Source of the DNA: JAVBQJ01 sp045532655
GTDB lineage: Bacteria > Verrucomicrobiota > Lentisphaeria > Victivallales > Victivallaceae
Direction of reading: 5' to 3'
NCBI GenBank assembly: GCA_045532655.1
Contig: JAZSGI010000182.1
Coordinates: forward strand, 1 to 22,050
Length of the DNA stretch: 22,050 nt
Shown: one piece after another, positions 1 through 8,082 of the stretch
Layout: each line of letters begins with the position of its first letter
How positions within the stretch are numbered: position 1 is the stretch's first letter
Program-made: the position numbers and the translations under genes
The notes under the pieces: model-generated
Databases searched by the model: none
What the model was told of the DNA's origin: nothing
Seen by the model: the letters and a program-made list of their open reading frames with translations, nothing else

Positions 1-47
1 GCAAAACAGGTAAGAAATATATTACATATCACAAGCAGGGTTTTCAT
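1..47 (-). CDS. Partial exported protein, start of the next gene in the pilus/secretion operon
   Basis: Only the first 15 codons lie in the window, reading MKTLLVICNIFLTCF, after which the gene leaves the left edge. The ATG overlaps the TGA of the preceding PilO-like gene in an ATGA arrangement, a usual sign of translational coupling. A lysine followed by a hydrophobic run resembles the start of a signal peptide. In type IV pilus and type II secretion operons the gene after pilO/gspM often encodes a PilP-like lipoprotein or the secretin PilQ/GspD, and either would be exported. That identity is inferred from position only, because no diagnostic domain is visible. Confidence 0.5.
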   Translation of the reverse strand, partial: MKTLLVICNIFLTCF

Positions 48-631
48 GATTCTTCCCCTTCCGCATTTTCACTGTTTTTGGCAGGTATCCTCAAGGTAAT
101 GTTCCATTGTATACTGCTGGTTCCGCCACGCTGATCAACAGAGATCTCGAAACGTTTCCAATAGACATCGTAATCCAATTTTTCAATTTCAGAAACAAAT
201 TCAAGTCCATCTTTAAGAACAGCGACGAAGGCCATATCGATTTCTATGGCAAAAACAGAGTTGGTGATCTTGCTTGTTCGCACAGGACCGAACCCGGGAT
301 TTTTGATGTTTAATTCCTTGGTAATATTTTCGAGAGTTTCCCGCAACACGACTTCATAGTCGCCATGCACCTTCTGATCCCAGTAATTATTTTGCAGCTC
401 CAGAGCCGCCTCCCGGTTGTGCTGCATGTTTTTCAAAACCTGTGACAGCGAATCTGCTTCTTTCTGCAGATCATCGGCTTCGGCTTGCATTTGTGCCAGG
501 TCTTCCCCGTCCGGAAGTACTGCTGCAAGATTGATATCCACGCTCATAAGTATCATGAAAGCGGAAAACAGAAGGCCGAAGACGCAGAAAAGCACCATGA
601 TTTTTTTCTTTTGCTGTTCTGTTTTTTTCAT
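44..631 (-). CDS. PilO/GspM-like inner-membrane assembly protein
   Basis: This 195-aa protein has the bitopic plan of PilO/GspM. A short lysine-rich cytoplasmic tail (residues 1-11) precedes one transmembrane helix at about 12-37. A charged coiled-coil segment follows at about 42-80, then a compact alpha/beta periplasmic domain to about 180. PilO-type proteins pair with PilN through the coiled coil and periplasmic domain to form the inner-membrane platform under the secretin. Similarity is architectural rather than by clear motif. The gene starts 4 bp inside the upstream PilM/PilN-like gene (ATGA overlap) and itself overlaps the next gene by 4 bp, so the set is surely one operon. It could equally serve a type II secretion-like system exporting pseudopilin substrates. 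Confidence 0.6.
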   Translation of the reverse strand: MKKTEQQKKKIMVLFCVFGLLFSAFMILMSVDINLAAVLPDGEDLAQMQAEADDLQKEADSLSQVLKNMQHNREAALELQNNYWDQKVHGDYEVVLRETLENITKELNIKNPGFGPVRTSKITNSVFAIEIDMAFVAVLKDGLEFVSEIEKLDYDVYWKRFEISVDQRGGTSSIQWNITLRIPAKNSENAEGEES

Positions 632-1863
632 TTTTTCCTGCCCCTGTCAGTGACTTCAAGTCTGATGGATATAGTTGTCATTTCCTGTCTGGTCGGTCTC
701 TGTTCGATATTTTTCAGTTTGAATCCCGGTATACGGCGGAATGTTCCTGCCAAATCAACTTCTGCGCTTTCGGTAAGACAGTTTATATCCCATGAGTTTT
801 CATTGACTTTAAGGTCGCTCAACAGGACATCGCCGGGGATCACGGAGGATATTCTGGTCAAACGCTGCAGTAGTTTGTCTTCGCCGTGAAAAGCCTCAAG
901 TATTTTCTGAAAATCTTTATCGTCTTTTTCTGCCGTCTTGATCTTTCTTTTTGTTCTTGATATTTCCTGAGTCAGAGAGTCAAGTTTGCCGGAGAGTTTT
1001 CTGTATTCGCCGGCTTTACCTGCCATGCCGCTCCAGAGTGCGGATGTCCCTGCCACGGCAAGGAGAGCGAGCATCAGCAGCATGTAGATGATATGTCCCC
1101 GCAATCTTTTCGGGCGCAGTGAACCGTTGAAAATCGAATAGTCGGTAATTGTGCCTTTGGGGTGGATCTTTGCCGCTGCGGCAGCTGCGGCAGCACATGA
1201 ACCGTACAGAAAAGTATCTTCCGGAGAGATTTTCTGTGCAGTGATTTTTTGTATGAACTCTTGAGTTTCTGCAGAGAATTTCTCTTTTGCGGAGGAGGTT
1301 ACCGGATACCACGAGTTGTTTTTGCGGGCAAAGTCTGCTCCGAATTCCCTGAAATATACAGAAGCATCCGACGGCAGAGCAAGGAGGGTTGGGATATAAC
1401 CATCGATTTTCCAATGAAGCATTGCCAGAGCTTTGCCCACAAGTGAAAGTTCAGCGGCATCGCAGGCGCATGCTTTTATCCGGAATTCCTCTTCTCCGTC
1501 AGAAGGTTGTGCCATCCAGTTCAGACAAACTTCCATGGGAACCATGGGCATTTTTGAATCCAGTTCCATTAACAGTGCATCTTTGATTTCCCTGGATGAC
1601 ATTTTGGGAATATTGAGTTCAAAAAATACACTGCTTGGCAGAAGCCCGGTCAGATATACGATACTGTTGCGGGTTTTGTGCAGTTCTGCTGCAATTTTCT
1701 GCAGATTTTCCATCAGTGTTTCGCATGTTACATTCCCGCCTCCGGAAACGGATGCCCGGTCAAGAATATTCAGCGAGTGGGTACGGCTCTTCACTCTGAT
1801 TCCGGCAAGTGCCATATCAGGTGAAACACTTATTATGATCATATCGTTGGAGCGGTATTTCAT
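628..1863 (-). CDS. PilM/PilN (GspL)-like fused platform protein
   Basis: This 411-aa protein joins a cytoplasmic domain (residues 1-250), one transmembrane helix (about 257-277), a coiled coil (about 285-330) and a small periplasmic domain that ends in a ferredoxin-like segment (about 335-405). That is the order found in GspL, and it corresponds to separate PilM and PilN proteins fused together. The N-terminal half resembles a degenerate actin-like PilM fold, with MIIISVSP near the start and a segment around 85-110 recalling the PilM stretch with acidic and proline residues. Known members recruit the assembly ATPase and anchor the platform. An unusual run of eight alanines lies at 224-231, just before the membrane linker. 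The chosen start has GGAG 12 nt upstream, and the stop of the previous gene is 3 bp away. Confidence 0.62.
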   Translation of the reverse strand: MKYRSNDMIIISVSPDMALAGIRVKSRTHSLNILDRASVSGGGNVTCETLMENLQKIAAELHKTRNSIVYLTGLLPSSVFFELNIPKMSSREIKDALLMELDSKMPMVPMEVCLNWMAQPSDGEEEFRIKACACDAAELSLVGKALAMLHWKIDGYIPTLLALPSDASVYFREFGADFARKNNSWYPVTSSAKEKFSAETQEFIQKITAQKISPEDTFLYGSCAAAAAAAAKIHPKGTITDYSIFNGSLRPKRLRGHIIYMLLMLALLAVAGTSALWSGMAGKAGEYRKLSGKLDSLTQEISRTKRKIKTAEKDDKDFQKILEAFHGEDKLLQRLTRISSVIPGDVLLSDLKVNENSWDINCLTESAEVDLAGTFRRIPGFKLKNIEQRPTRQEMTTISIRLEVTDRGRKK

Positions 1864-1866
1864 AGA

Positions 1867-2625
1867 TCAGGGCATCTCCGCGGCGGCGGGTGTTGCTGCG
1901 CTTCCTGCAGCCTGGCCGGGGTGGGGCCAGCGTCCGCCCGGAGCCATTGCCCCGGCAGGCGGCGGGAAGTTCCCGCGCCTGCTGCGTCCGCCGAAATTGT
2001 GACCGCGTCCCTGATTTTCAAAGTCAGCACCGGGATAACCTGGCATTGCTCCCGCCTCTGACGGAGGGAATTCCTGAACGTGGGATTCCGTAATTTGCCG
2101 TTGTCCTTTTATGATAAGTCCGGGGATACGTGCCGCAAGTTCTTTGAAAAGGTAACGGGCATCTTCGGGAGATGAGTTACGCAGTTCTTCCAATTTTGCA
2201 AATTCTTCCGGAAAAGCCTCTTGTATGGCTTTGTCTGCTTTTTGCATATTCAATTTTCTGTTGTCTCTGGGGAACGTGAATTGTATTGCCTGTGCGGTTT
2301 CTGCCGGCGGCATGGGCGGCATTGCGGCGAAATCAGGAAGTTCCACTCCTGCTTTTTTTGCAAGTTCGATTCCCTGCCGCATTGCCTCCTGCGGGTCGGT
2401 TGCATGCAGTTTTACTATACGGGCAAAATCTTCCGGGTATTTTGCCTGCACTACTGCAATGATTTCCATGAAATCTGCTCTGCCGGACGGCTGCGGGAAG
2501 GATGGTGGCAGAGTCCCGGCTGCGTCTGTAACTGCTTCTGCCGCTTCCGGCTGCTGCGCAGCAGTGGTATCGGCGGTAAGAGCAAATGGCAGCACAAGAA
2601 TAAAGGTAAATATAAATCGTTTCAT
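1867..2625 (-). CDS. Secreted Pro/Gly-rich protein with an internal repeat, function unknown
   Basis: The start at 2625 is preceded by GGAGAAAATCA and gives a clean signal peptide, MKRFIFTFILVLPFALTADT; a longer frame upstream has no such support. The mature 252-aa precursor contains two similar helical units at about residues 60-97 and 134-171. Each begins with an acidic F/Y-P-E-(D/E)-F-A motif followed by S/D-P-(Q/E)-(D/E)-A. The last 65 residues are rich in Gly, Pro, Arg and Ala and look disordered. It is the first gene of the pilus/secretion platform operon, with 3 bp between its stop and the PilM/PilN-like start, so a periplasmic accessory role is plausible. No known family was recognised. 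The 115 bp before it (2626-2740) hold only a weak AAATACA/TGTATTT inverted repeat and no convincing promoter. Confidence 0.7.
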   Translation of the reverse strand: MKRFIFTFILVLPFALTADTTAAQQPEAAEAVTDAAGTLPPSFPQPSGRADFMEIIAVVQAKYPEDFARIVKLHATDPQEAMRQGIELAKKAGVELPDFAAMPPMPPAETAQAIQFTFPRDNRKLNMQKADKAIQEAFPEEFAKLEELRNSSPEDARYLFKELAARIPGLIIKGQRQITESHVQEFPPSEAGAMPGYPGADFENQGRGHNFGGRSRRGNFPPPAGAMAPGGRWPHPGQAAGSAATPAAAEMP

Positions 2626-2740
2626 TGATTTTCTCCGGTATTTTGTTATAAATACACAGTCAGCACCGTGGGAATTGCTATCTCCGGAACCGCTGTATTT
2701 ATCTTTAAGACGTATGAAAAAACTGAATATTGTCATAATT

Positions 2741-3769
2741 TCACTTTTTTTCACGATTTACAACGAGTGTTGTTTTTATATAGACCCTGAACACGGCGTT
2801 TTTCCCGGTTTGGCATTGGTTCAGCCATTTGGCAAGATCCCGGCTGAAAAGGTCATAAGACTGGCGCATCATTGCAGTCCCTGGTACGCCGCAGATTATT
2901 TCAGGAGCATCAAAAGAAAGAAGTTTGAAATCTTTTCCTGCTGTTGCTCCGTATTTTTCTGCTTCTTTAAGTAAATCTTTCAGAAGTTCCTGATTTGCAA
3001 CAAAAATATTATATTTTGTATTGCTGTTGCCGCCCCACAATCGTTTCCCGGTTTCAGGCATGGCAGATGCATCCGTGGAATATGATTTTATATGAAGACT
3101 TGACGGAAGAAGTTTTATACCGTTTTTTACTGCTGCCTGAAAAAAAGCCAGCAGTCTGCCGTGTTGATACGGCAGCCATTCGCATGGTTTTTCGGCAATA
3201 AGACAGATCGGATCCCCGAAGGAGGTGAGCCACTTCACGCCTTCTTCTATACTTGCTTCTGAATTTGTTATTATGCAGTCGAAACCTGCGAATTCACGGT
3301 TTATGAGCAATTGGGGGATATTTCTTGCCTGCAGATGTTTCATCAGCATCAACTGCGACAACCCCGGCATTATCCAGACAACTGCTCCTCCGGGAGCGGC
3401 AAGAAGGTCGAGATTTTCTCCGGCACAATTCGGCATTATCCAGCGGATTTTCAGGTCGGAAATACTGCTGTCCTTGAGCAGATACGGGAAATTGTCTGCT
3501 GCTGTAAATGGGGACAGCGGGGAAATGATACGCAGCTCACTTATTCGGTTGCTGCCGGAAGGTACAGCCACAAAAGTTCCGCTCCCTCGTGAACTTGTGA
3601 TATTACCGGAGGCGGCGAGGGAGGTCATGGCACGTTCCACGCTTGTGCGGGAACACTTGAAATCCTTTGCAAGTTGATTCCGTGACGGCAGTTTGTCGCC
3701 GGGCATGAGATGCCCGGCAATGATTTCGCCAAGTATATGATCTGCTATCAGTGAGCTTTTGGTAAGCAC
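2741..3769 (-). CDS. GntR-family transcription regulator with LacI-like sensor domain
   Basis: This 342-aa protein has a GntR winged helix at residues 1-70, with the signature I-x-G-H-L-M-P-G-D-K-L-P-S-R, a recognition segment CSRTSVERAM and the closing GSGTFVA. A periplasmic-binding-protein-like domain follows to the C-terminus. This is the AraR-type plan, in which a sugar bound to the LacI-like part releases the operator. I place the start at a GTG with GGAG 8 nt upstream; the earlier ATG at 3853 would add residues encoded by the promoter region and has no ribosome site. The gene diverges from the rhamnosidase/uxuA operon, the usual place for a local repressor. Its promoter overlaps candidate operators, so autoregulation is likely. 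The inducing sugar is unknown. Confidence 0.85.
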   Translation of the reverse strand: MLTKSSLIADHILGEIIAGHLMPGDKLPSRNQLAKDFKCSRTSVERAMTSLAASGNITSSRGSGTFVAVPSGSNRISELRIISPLSPFTAADNFPYLLKDSSISDLKIRWIMPNCAGENLDLLAAPGGAVVWIMPGLSQLMLMKHLQARNIPQLLINREFAGFDCIITNSEASIEEGVKWLTSFGDPICLIAEKPCEWLPYQHGRLLAFFQAAVKNGIKLLPSSLHIKSYSTDASAMPETGKRLWGGNSNTKYNIFVANQELLKDLLKEAEKYGATAGKDFKLLSFDAPEIICGVPGTAMMRQSYDLFSRDLAKWLNQCQTGKNAVFRVYIKTTLVVNREKK

Positions 3770-3798
3770 TTCCCCGACTCCATTTGTTTTGTATGTAT

Positions 3799-3827
3799 AA
3801 TATACCACAGATAATACAACAATACAA
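3799..3827 (-). promoter_or_regulatory. Promoter of the GntR-type regulator
   Basis: On the minus strand TTGTAT (3827-3822) and TATATT (3804-3799) are separated by 17 bp, close to the sigma-70 consensus. The expected transcript begins near 3792, giving a leader of about 22 nt before the GTG. The -35 box lies within one of the ATACAA repeats, which would allow self-repression. A perfect palindrome GTATAATATAC (3795-3805) covers the -10 box. Assigned by eye. Confidence 0.5.
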
Positions 3828-3861
3828 GTTATAGTATTGCATTTGTGATACAATGATACAA
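3812..3861. repeat. Four-copy tRATACAA motif, candidate operators of the GntR regulator
   Basis: Two 16-bp blocks, TAATACAACAATACAA (3812-3827) and TGATACAATGATACAA (3846-3861), each consist of two tandem 8-bp copies of a TRATACAA-like unit. The blocks begin 34 bp apart, roughly three helical turns. They fill the divergent intergenic region between the regulator and the sugar operon, overlapping the regulator's -35 box and ending 18 bp before the operon's -35 box. Binding by the adjacent GntR-type protein is inferred. The tandem, head-to-tail layout is unlike the palindromic sites usual for GntR proteins. Confidence 0.5.
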
Positions 3862-3879
3862 CTTAACGGAAAAAATTAT

Positions 3880-3908
3880 TTGCTTTGTCTGCAATAGAAA
3901 GATAAATT
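3880..3908 (+). promoter_or_regulatory. Promoter of the rhamnosidase/mannonate operon
   Basis: TTGCTT (3880-3885) and TAAATT (3903-3908) are spaced by 17 bp. The predicted start near 3915 leaves a leader of about 35 nt before the ATG at 3950, which has AGGAG eight bases upstream. The position just downstream of the ATACAA repeats fits a repressible promoter. Assigned by eye. Confidence 0.45.
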
Positions 3909-3949
3909 TACCTGTGAGTATGTTTTTAATCTTTAACAGGAGAACGTTT

Positions 3950-5113
3950 ATGAGTGTGAGATTCGGAATTGCCGGTATCGGCAACATGGGAAGTTATCAT
4001 TGCAGTATTATTGATGAATTGCCGGATGCCCTGCTGACTGCTGTGTGCGACATCGATCCTGCGGCTTTCGATCGCATTCCGGAAAGATTAAGGGAAAAGG
4101 TCAGATGTTTTGAATCTGCTGATGATTTGTGTGCCTGCAGTGAGGTGGATGTGGTGGTAGTTGCTGTACCCCATTACAGTCATCCGGATATTGCGATCAA
4201 AGCAATGGAGTGCGGTAAACATATTGTCGTGGAAAAGCCGATAGCTGTACACAAAGCCGAGGCTGAACGGCTGTTGGCCGCTGCCGCAAAATATCCGGAA
4301 CTGGTCAAGTCCGCCATGTTCAATCAGCGTACCGTGCCTGAACACAAAAAAATCAAAGAACTCATTGTGAATGGTGAATTGGGTAAAATCAATCGCGTAA
4401 ACTGGATCATTACAGACTGGTTCCGGACTCAATGTTATTATGATTCCGGCGACTGGCGCGCCAGCTGGCGCGGTGAGGGGGGCGGTGTGCTATTGAACCA
4501 GTGTCCGCATCAGCTTGATCTCATGCAATGGTTCTTCGGCATGCCGTCCAGGGTTATGGCGCACATCCACTACGGTAAATATCATGACATTGAGGTGGAG
4601 GACGAAGTTACTGCTTATCTGGAATATCCCGATGGCATGACCGGATGTTTTATAACCACAACCGGGGAGGCTCCGGGAACCAACAGACTTGAAATAGCTG
4701 CCGAAAAGGGTCGTCTGCTATTTGAAAACAATACTCTTTCTTTTGTACGCAACGAGATCGAAACCAGTGAATTCATCCGCACATCGCCCCAGGCTTATTC
4801 CGGACCGCCGGTGTGGTTTTGTGAAATACCTGCCGGAAAAGCCGATCCGGTACAGCACAAAGCGGTATTGGCAAATGTCGCCAATGTTGTCAGCGGCAGG
4901 GAGGAAAAGTTGATTGCCCCACTTGAAGAGGGAATAAGAGGATTGGAACTTGGCAATGCAATGATGCTTTCCGGCTGGCTCCGGGAAATGGTGGAACTGC
5001 CCATAGACAGCGGGGGTTATGCCGCCAGACTTGCAGAGCTTGCGGCAACTTCCAGATATAAAAGCAAAAAAGCAACCACTCTTTCGGGACATGATTTCGG
5101 AAGTTCATTTTAA
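3950..5113 (+). CDS. Gfo/Idh/MocA-family NAD(P)-dependent dehydrogenase
   Basis: This 387-aa protein has an N-terminal Rossmann fold with the dinucleotide motif GIAGIGNMG (residues 6-14). The family signature EKP is at 95-97. A C-terminal substrate domain includes the conserved strand GGGVLLNQCPHQLD (177-190), whose His187 is the likely catalytic residue. Such enzymes oxidise or reduce a hydroxyl on sugars, uronates or inositols, often at C3 of a glycoside. The ATG at 3950 follows AACAGGAGAACGTTT; an upstream in-frame GTG lacks this. It leads the operon, and the next gene starts 16 bp after its stop. Next to two isomerase/epimerases it recalls the E. coli ycjS/ycjR arrangement, where dehydrogenases and an epimerase interconvert glycosides through 3-keto intermediates. 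The substrate is unknown. Confidence 0.87.
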   Translation: MSVRFGIAGIGNMGSYHCSIIDELPDALLTAVCDIDPAAFDRIPERLREKVRCFESADDLCACSEVDVVVVAVPHYSHPDIAIKAMECGKHIVVEKPIAVHKAEAERLLAAAAKYPELVKSAMFNQRTVPEHKKIKELIVNGELGKINRVNWIITDWFRTQCYYDSGDWRASWRGEGGGVLLNQCPHQLDLMQWFFGMPSRVMAHIHYGKYHDIEVEDEVTAYLEYPDGMTGCFITTTGEAPGTNRLEIAAEKGRLLFENNTLSFVRNEIETSEFIRTSPQAYSGPPVWFCEIPAGKADPVQHKAVLANVANVVSGREEKLIAPLEEGIRGLELGNAMMLSGWLREMVELPIDSGGYAARLAELAATSRYKSKKATTLSGHDFGSSF

Positions 5114-5129
5114 GGCAGGAGGCTTGAGT

Positions 5130-7145
5130 ATGTCTTTGGAGGGTAAGTGGATAACATGCAGGAAATTTGCTTCTTTGCGTAAGCAGAATGTTTTTCATCG
5201 TCAGCTTGATCATGCTGCGCATCCTGTTTTTGATGAAGATCTTGTCAATACTCATGTTTTGTTCAGACGCAAGTTTTTTCTTGACAATACAGAAAATTGT
5301 ATTATCCGTATCACTGCCGATGATTATTACAAATTGTACATTAACGGCAAATTTGTGACTTCAGGTCCTGCCGCCGGGTATGATTTCCGTTATTTTTATA
5401 ATGAAATCGATTTGAGCAATTGGGTCGTTGCCGGGGAGAATACAATAGCTGTACATACTTATTATCAGGGCATGATAAACAGGGTATGGGTAAGCGGAGA
5501 CAGACAGCACGGTCTGTTGCTGGATCTTTTTTCCGGGGAGAAACTTATATTGGCTTCTGATGAAAGTTTCCGCTGTGCGGTTCATACCGGCTTCAGTGCT
5601 GCCGGAACAGCAGGCTATAATACACAATTCATGGAGCGTTATGATGCCGGAGCTCCTGAATGCGGTTTCGAGGCTCCTGATTATGATGATTCGGCGTGGG
5701 AATATGCACGCAAACGGGAACATGAATCATATACAGTACTCAAGCAGCCATCCTGTCAGTTGGAATATGAGGTTATTGCTCCTGAAAAGATCTCCGTTTC
5801 CGGCAACAGTATCATTGTTGACTTTGGAGCCATGTTTGTCGGCAATATTTCTTTTGCCGCTTCCGGTAAAAAAGGCGACGAAATCACCATGTATTTCGCG
5901 CAGGAACTTAACGACGATGGAACATTGCGTTATCAGCTGCGGGCAAATTGCGAATATGTGGAGTATTTCCGCCTTTCCGGACGTGAAGAAGATCAGCTGA
6001 AGCAGTATGATTACAAATCTTTCCGTTATGCGCGATTGGTATTGCCGGATGGAGTTTATGTTGACAGGAACAGTATTCAGTTGAATGCCAGACATTATCC
6101 TTTTGTGCAGAAAGGAGAATGTGTTTACAACGAAGAAAAACTTAAACAAGTATGGCAGTTGTGTGTTGATACGCTCCATTACGGAGTGCAGGAAGTGATA
6201 CAGGATTGCATGGATCGGGAAAAAGGTTATTATCTTGGAGATGGATGTTATTCTTTGCTGGCATACACCCTGCTCACAGACGATTTGACATTCATGGAGA
6301 AGTTTTTTGATGACTTTTTTGCCACAAGTTTCATCAATCCCGGATTGATGACTTGCACTGCCTGTTCGTTTATGCAGGAAATCGCAGAATTTCCGTTTAT
6401 GATGATAAATCTTGCGGTGGCTTACTGTGATCTTTCCGGTAACGTTGACTTTATACGGAAACGCTATAAGGAATTTGTGAAGATCATGGATTTTTACCGC
6501 AATTCTTATGCGGAGAAAGACGGCCTCTTGAATAATCTCGACAAATGGTGCGTGGTTGAGTGGCCCATGAATGTGCGTGACGGATATGATGCTGATATTA
6601 CAGAAGGCAAGGTCTGTACTGTCAAACATAATGTCATAAATGCTTATTATATCGGTGCGGTCAAATCTATGAACAGGATCGCCGCATTTATCGGGGAGGA
6701 AGAGTATTATGATGCTGCTCCTCTGGAAAAGGCATTTATCAATGCATTTTACCTGCCGGAAAAACATAAGTTCAAAGACAGTGTTGATTCCGGACATATC
6801 AGTTTCTGCGGTAATATATTCCCCGGCTTTTACGGGATAATTCCTGATGATGAATTTGTGCAGAACACTGTCGGTCTTATTCGGGAGAAAAGGCTTTCAT
6901 GCAGTCTTTTCTTTGCCACCGTGCCGGCATTGACTTTTTTGCGTTGTCACGGAGAGGAGGAGCTTGTGAAGGAGCTGCTTGCTGATCCTGATGCATGGTT
7001 GAATATAATCGCAGAAGGAGGTAAGCGGACATTTGAAGGATGGAGCAAAGACCTGAAATGGAACACTTCGCTTTTCCACCTGACTCTTTCGCTCGCCGTT
7101 ATTTTTATGACAAAATGGAAACCGGAAAAGGTTTGGAACTTTTAA
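5130..7145 (+). CDS. GH78-like alpha-L-rhamnosidase, cytoplasmic
   Basis: This 671-aa protein has N-terminal beta-sandwich domains with the rhamnosidase segment reading ADDYYKLYINGKFV near residue 70, then an (alpha/alpha)6 barrel. The motif DCMDREKGYYLGD begins at residue 359. Its Asp359, Glu364 and Asp371 have the spacing of the acidic residues reported in Bacillus RhaB (D567, E572, D579). TFEGW around Glu636 and the later SLFH match the region of the general base. The family motif normally reads DCPQR...GW.GD, so Pro, Gln and Trp are replaced here and the substrate may differ. No signal peptide is present, so the substrate would be an imported oligosaccharide. The ATG at 5130 follows a perfect AGGAGG. 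Assignment to GH78 is good; rhamnose specificity is less sure. Confidence 0.78.
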   Translation: MSLEGKWITCRKFASLRKQNVFHRQLDHAAHPVFDEDLVNTHVLFRRKFFLDNTENCIIRITADDYYKLYINGKFVTSGPAAGYDFRYFYNEIDLSNWVVAGENTIAVHTYYQGMINRVWVSGDRQHGLLLDLFSGEKLILASDESFRCAVHTGFSAAGTAGYNTQFMERYDAGAPECGFEAPDYDDSAWEYARKREHESYTVLKQPSCQLEYEVIAPEKISVSGNSIIVDFGAMFVGNISFAASGKKGDEITMYFAQELNDDGTLRYQLRANCEYVEYFRLSGREEDQLKQYDYKSFRYARLVLPDGVYVDRNSIQLNARHYPFVQKGECVYNEEKLKQVWQLCVDTLHYGVQEVIQDCMDREKGYYLGDGCYSLLAYTLLTDDLTFMEKFFDDFFATSFINPGLMTCTACSFMQEIAEFPFMMINLAVAYCDLSGNVDFIRKRYKEFVKIMDFYRNSYAEKDGLLNNLDKWCVVEWPMNVRDGYDADITEGKVCTVKHNVINAYYIGAVKSMNRIAAFIGEEEYYDAAPLEKAFINAFYLPEKHKFKDSVDSGHISFCGNIFPGFYGIIPDDEFVQNTVGLIREKRLSCSLFFATVPALTFLRCHGEEELVKELLADPDAWLNIIAEGGKRTFEGWSKDLKWNTSLFHLTLSLAVIFMTKWKPEKVWNF

Positions 7146-7155
7146 TGGAGAAAAT

Positions 7156-8082
7156 ATGTTTTTAACTGGATTCGCTGACGAGGCATCTGCAGATTTTCTG
7201 ACGCAGCTTAAGGCTACACAGGAACTCGGATGGAAAAATATTGAGTGCCGTACTATCAATGGCGAAAGCCTTGCAACCATTTCTGATGCTGAATTTGATA
7301 AAATATGCAGTCAGCTTGATGAGTATGGCATAACTATCAACTGTTGTGGCAGTTCTATTGCCAATTGGAGCAAAGATCCCCGTTCTGCGGAGGCGCATGA
7401 AGCAGATATAGCTGAACTTACCGCTGTTATACCGAGAATGAGGCGTCTGGGAATAAAAATGCTCAGAGGGATGAGTTTTGCCTATGTGAAAGATACGGAG
7501 CGTCCGGACTTGCCGGAAATAGAGAAACAGGTTTTCAGCAAAGTGCAGAAATATGTGGATATATGTGCGGATAACGGCATAATTTACGGTCATGAAAACT
7601 GTATGAATTATGGAGGACTTTCCTGGCGGCACACTCTCAAGCTGCTGGATAATATCAAAGGTGAAAATTTTACTTTGATATTTGATACCGGCAATCCGGT
7701 ATTCAATTATGATTTTTCTGCGGATGAACCGTGCAAGCTGCAGTCTGCATGGGAGTTTTACCGTAATGTGCGTGAGTTTATTTCTTATATTCACATCAAA
7801 GACAGTGTTGCTTTGCCCGGTTCTGACTGGCGCAAAGGTGTTGCTGAAAATATTTACACATGGCCGGGGGAAGGGTGCGGGAATATCCGTGCCATTGTCA
7901 AAGATCTTTTGAAAAATGGGTATGACGGCGGTTTTTCCATGGAACCCCATGTGGCATCGGTTTATCATGACGGGGCAGAAAATGCTGCGGATTTCAAATA
8001 TTCAAGTTATATTGAATACGGCAAACGTTTTGAAGCTCTGCTGGATGATTGCCGGAAAAGTATTATGGAGGTAATCGGATGA
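7156..8082 (+). CDS. Sugar phosphate isomerase/epimerase-family TIM barrel (first copy)
   Basis: This 308-aa protein belongs to the AP-endonuclease-2-like/xylose-isomerase-like TIM barrels. Metal-site residues are visible in the expected order: Glu147 in GHENC, Asp177 in IFDTGN, His213 in YIHIKD and Glu263 in SMEPH. Family members isomerise or epimerise keto sugars, and some act on 3-keto-glycosides made by Gfo/Idh/MocA partners. The start follows GGAGAAAAT, 10 bp after the rhamnosidase stop. The end overlaps the next gene by 4 bp. With the dehydrogenase upstream and a second, clearly different barrel downstream, it probably handles an oxidised sugar in the same route. The exact reaction cannot be read from sequence. 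Confidence 0.82.
   Translation: MFLTGFADEASADFLTQLKATQELGWKNIECRTINGESLATISDAEFDKICSQLDEYGITINCCGSSIANWSKDPRSAEAHEADIAELTAVIPRMRRLGIKMLRGMSFAYVKDTERPDLPEIEKQVFSKVQKYVDICADNGIIYGHENCMNYGGLSWRHTLKLLDNIKGENFTLIFDTGNPVFNYDFSADEPCKLQSAWEFYRNVREFISYIHIKDSVALPGSDWRKGVAENIYTWPGEGCGNIRAIVKDLLKNGYDGGFSMEPHVASVYHDGAENAADFKYSSYIEYGKRFEALLDDCRKSIMEVIG

Noticed and set aside
2642..2701. AAATACA...TGTATTT inverted repeat before the repeat-protein gene as a terminator or operator.
   Set aside because: Only seven matching bases with a wide spacer and no T tract; too weak to annotate.
2626..2754. N-terminal extension of the secreted repeat protein starting at 2754.
   Set aside because: It overlaps the end of the regulator gene, has no ribosome site and would bury a clear signal peptide that starts at 2625 behind GGAGAAAATCA.
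3770..3853. Extension of the GntR regulator to an ATG at 3853.
   Set aside because: The added residues are encoded by the promoter and operator region and do not belong to the GntR fold; the GTG at 3769 has a ribosome site.
5727..6797. A 356-codon open frame on the minus strand inside the rhamnosidase gene.
   Set aside because: It is wholly antisense to a well-supported GH78-like gene, has no recognisable domain and is best explained by codon bias on the real strand.
7162..7968. A 268-codon minus-strand frame inside the first isomerase.
   Set aside because: Antisense to a gene with intact metal-site residues; no family resemblance.
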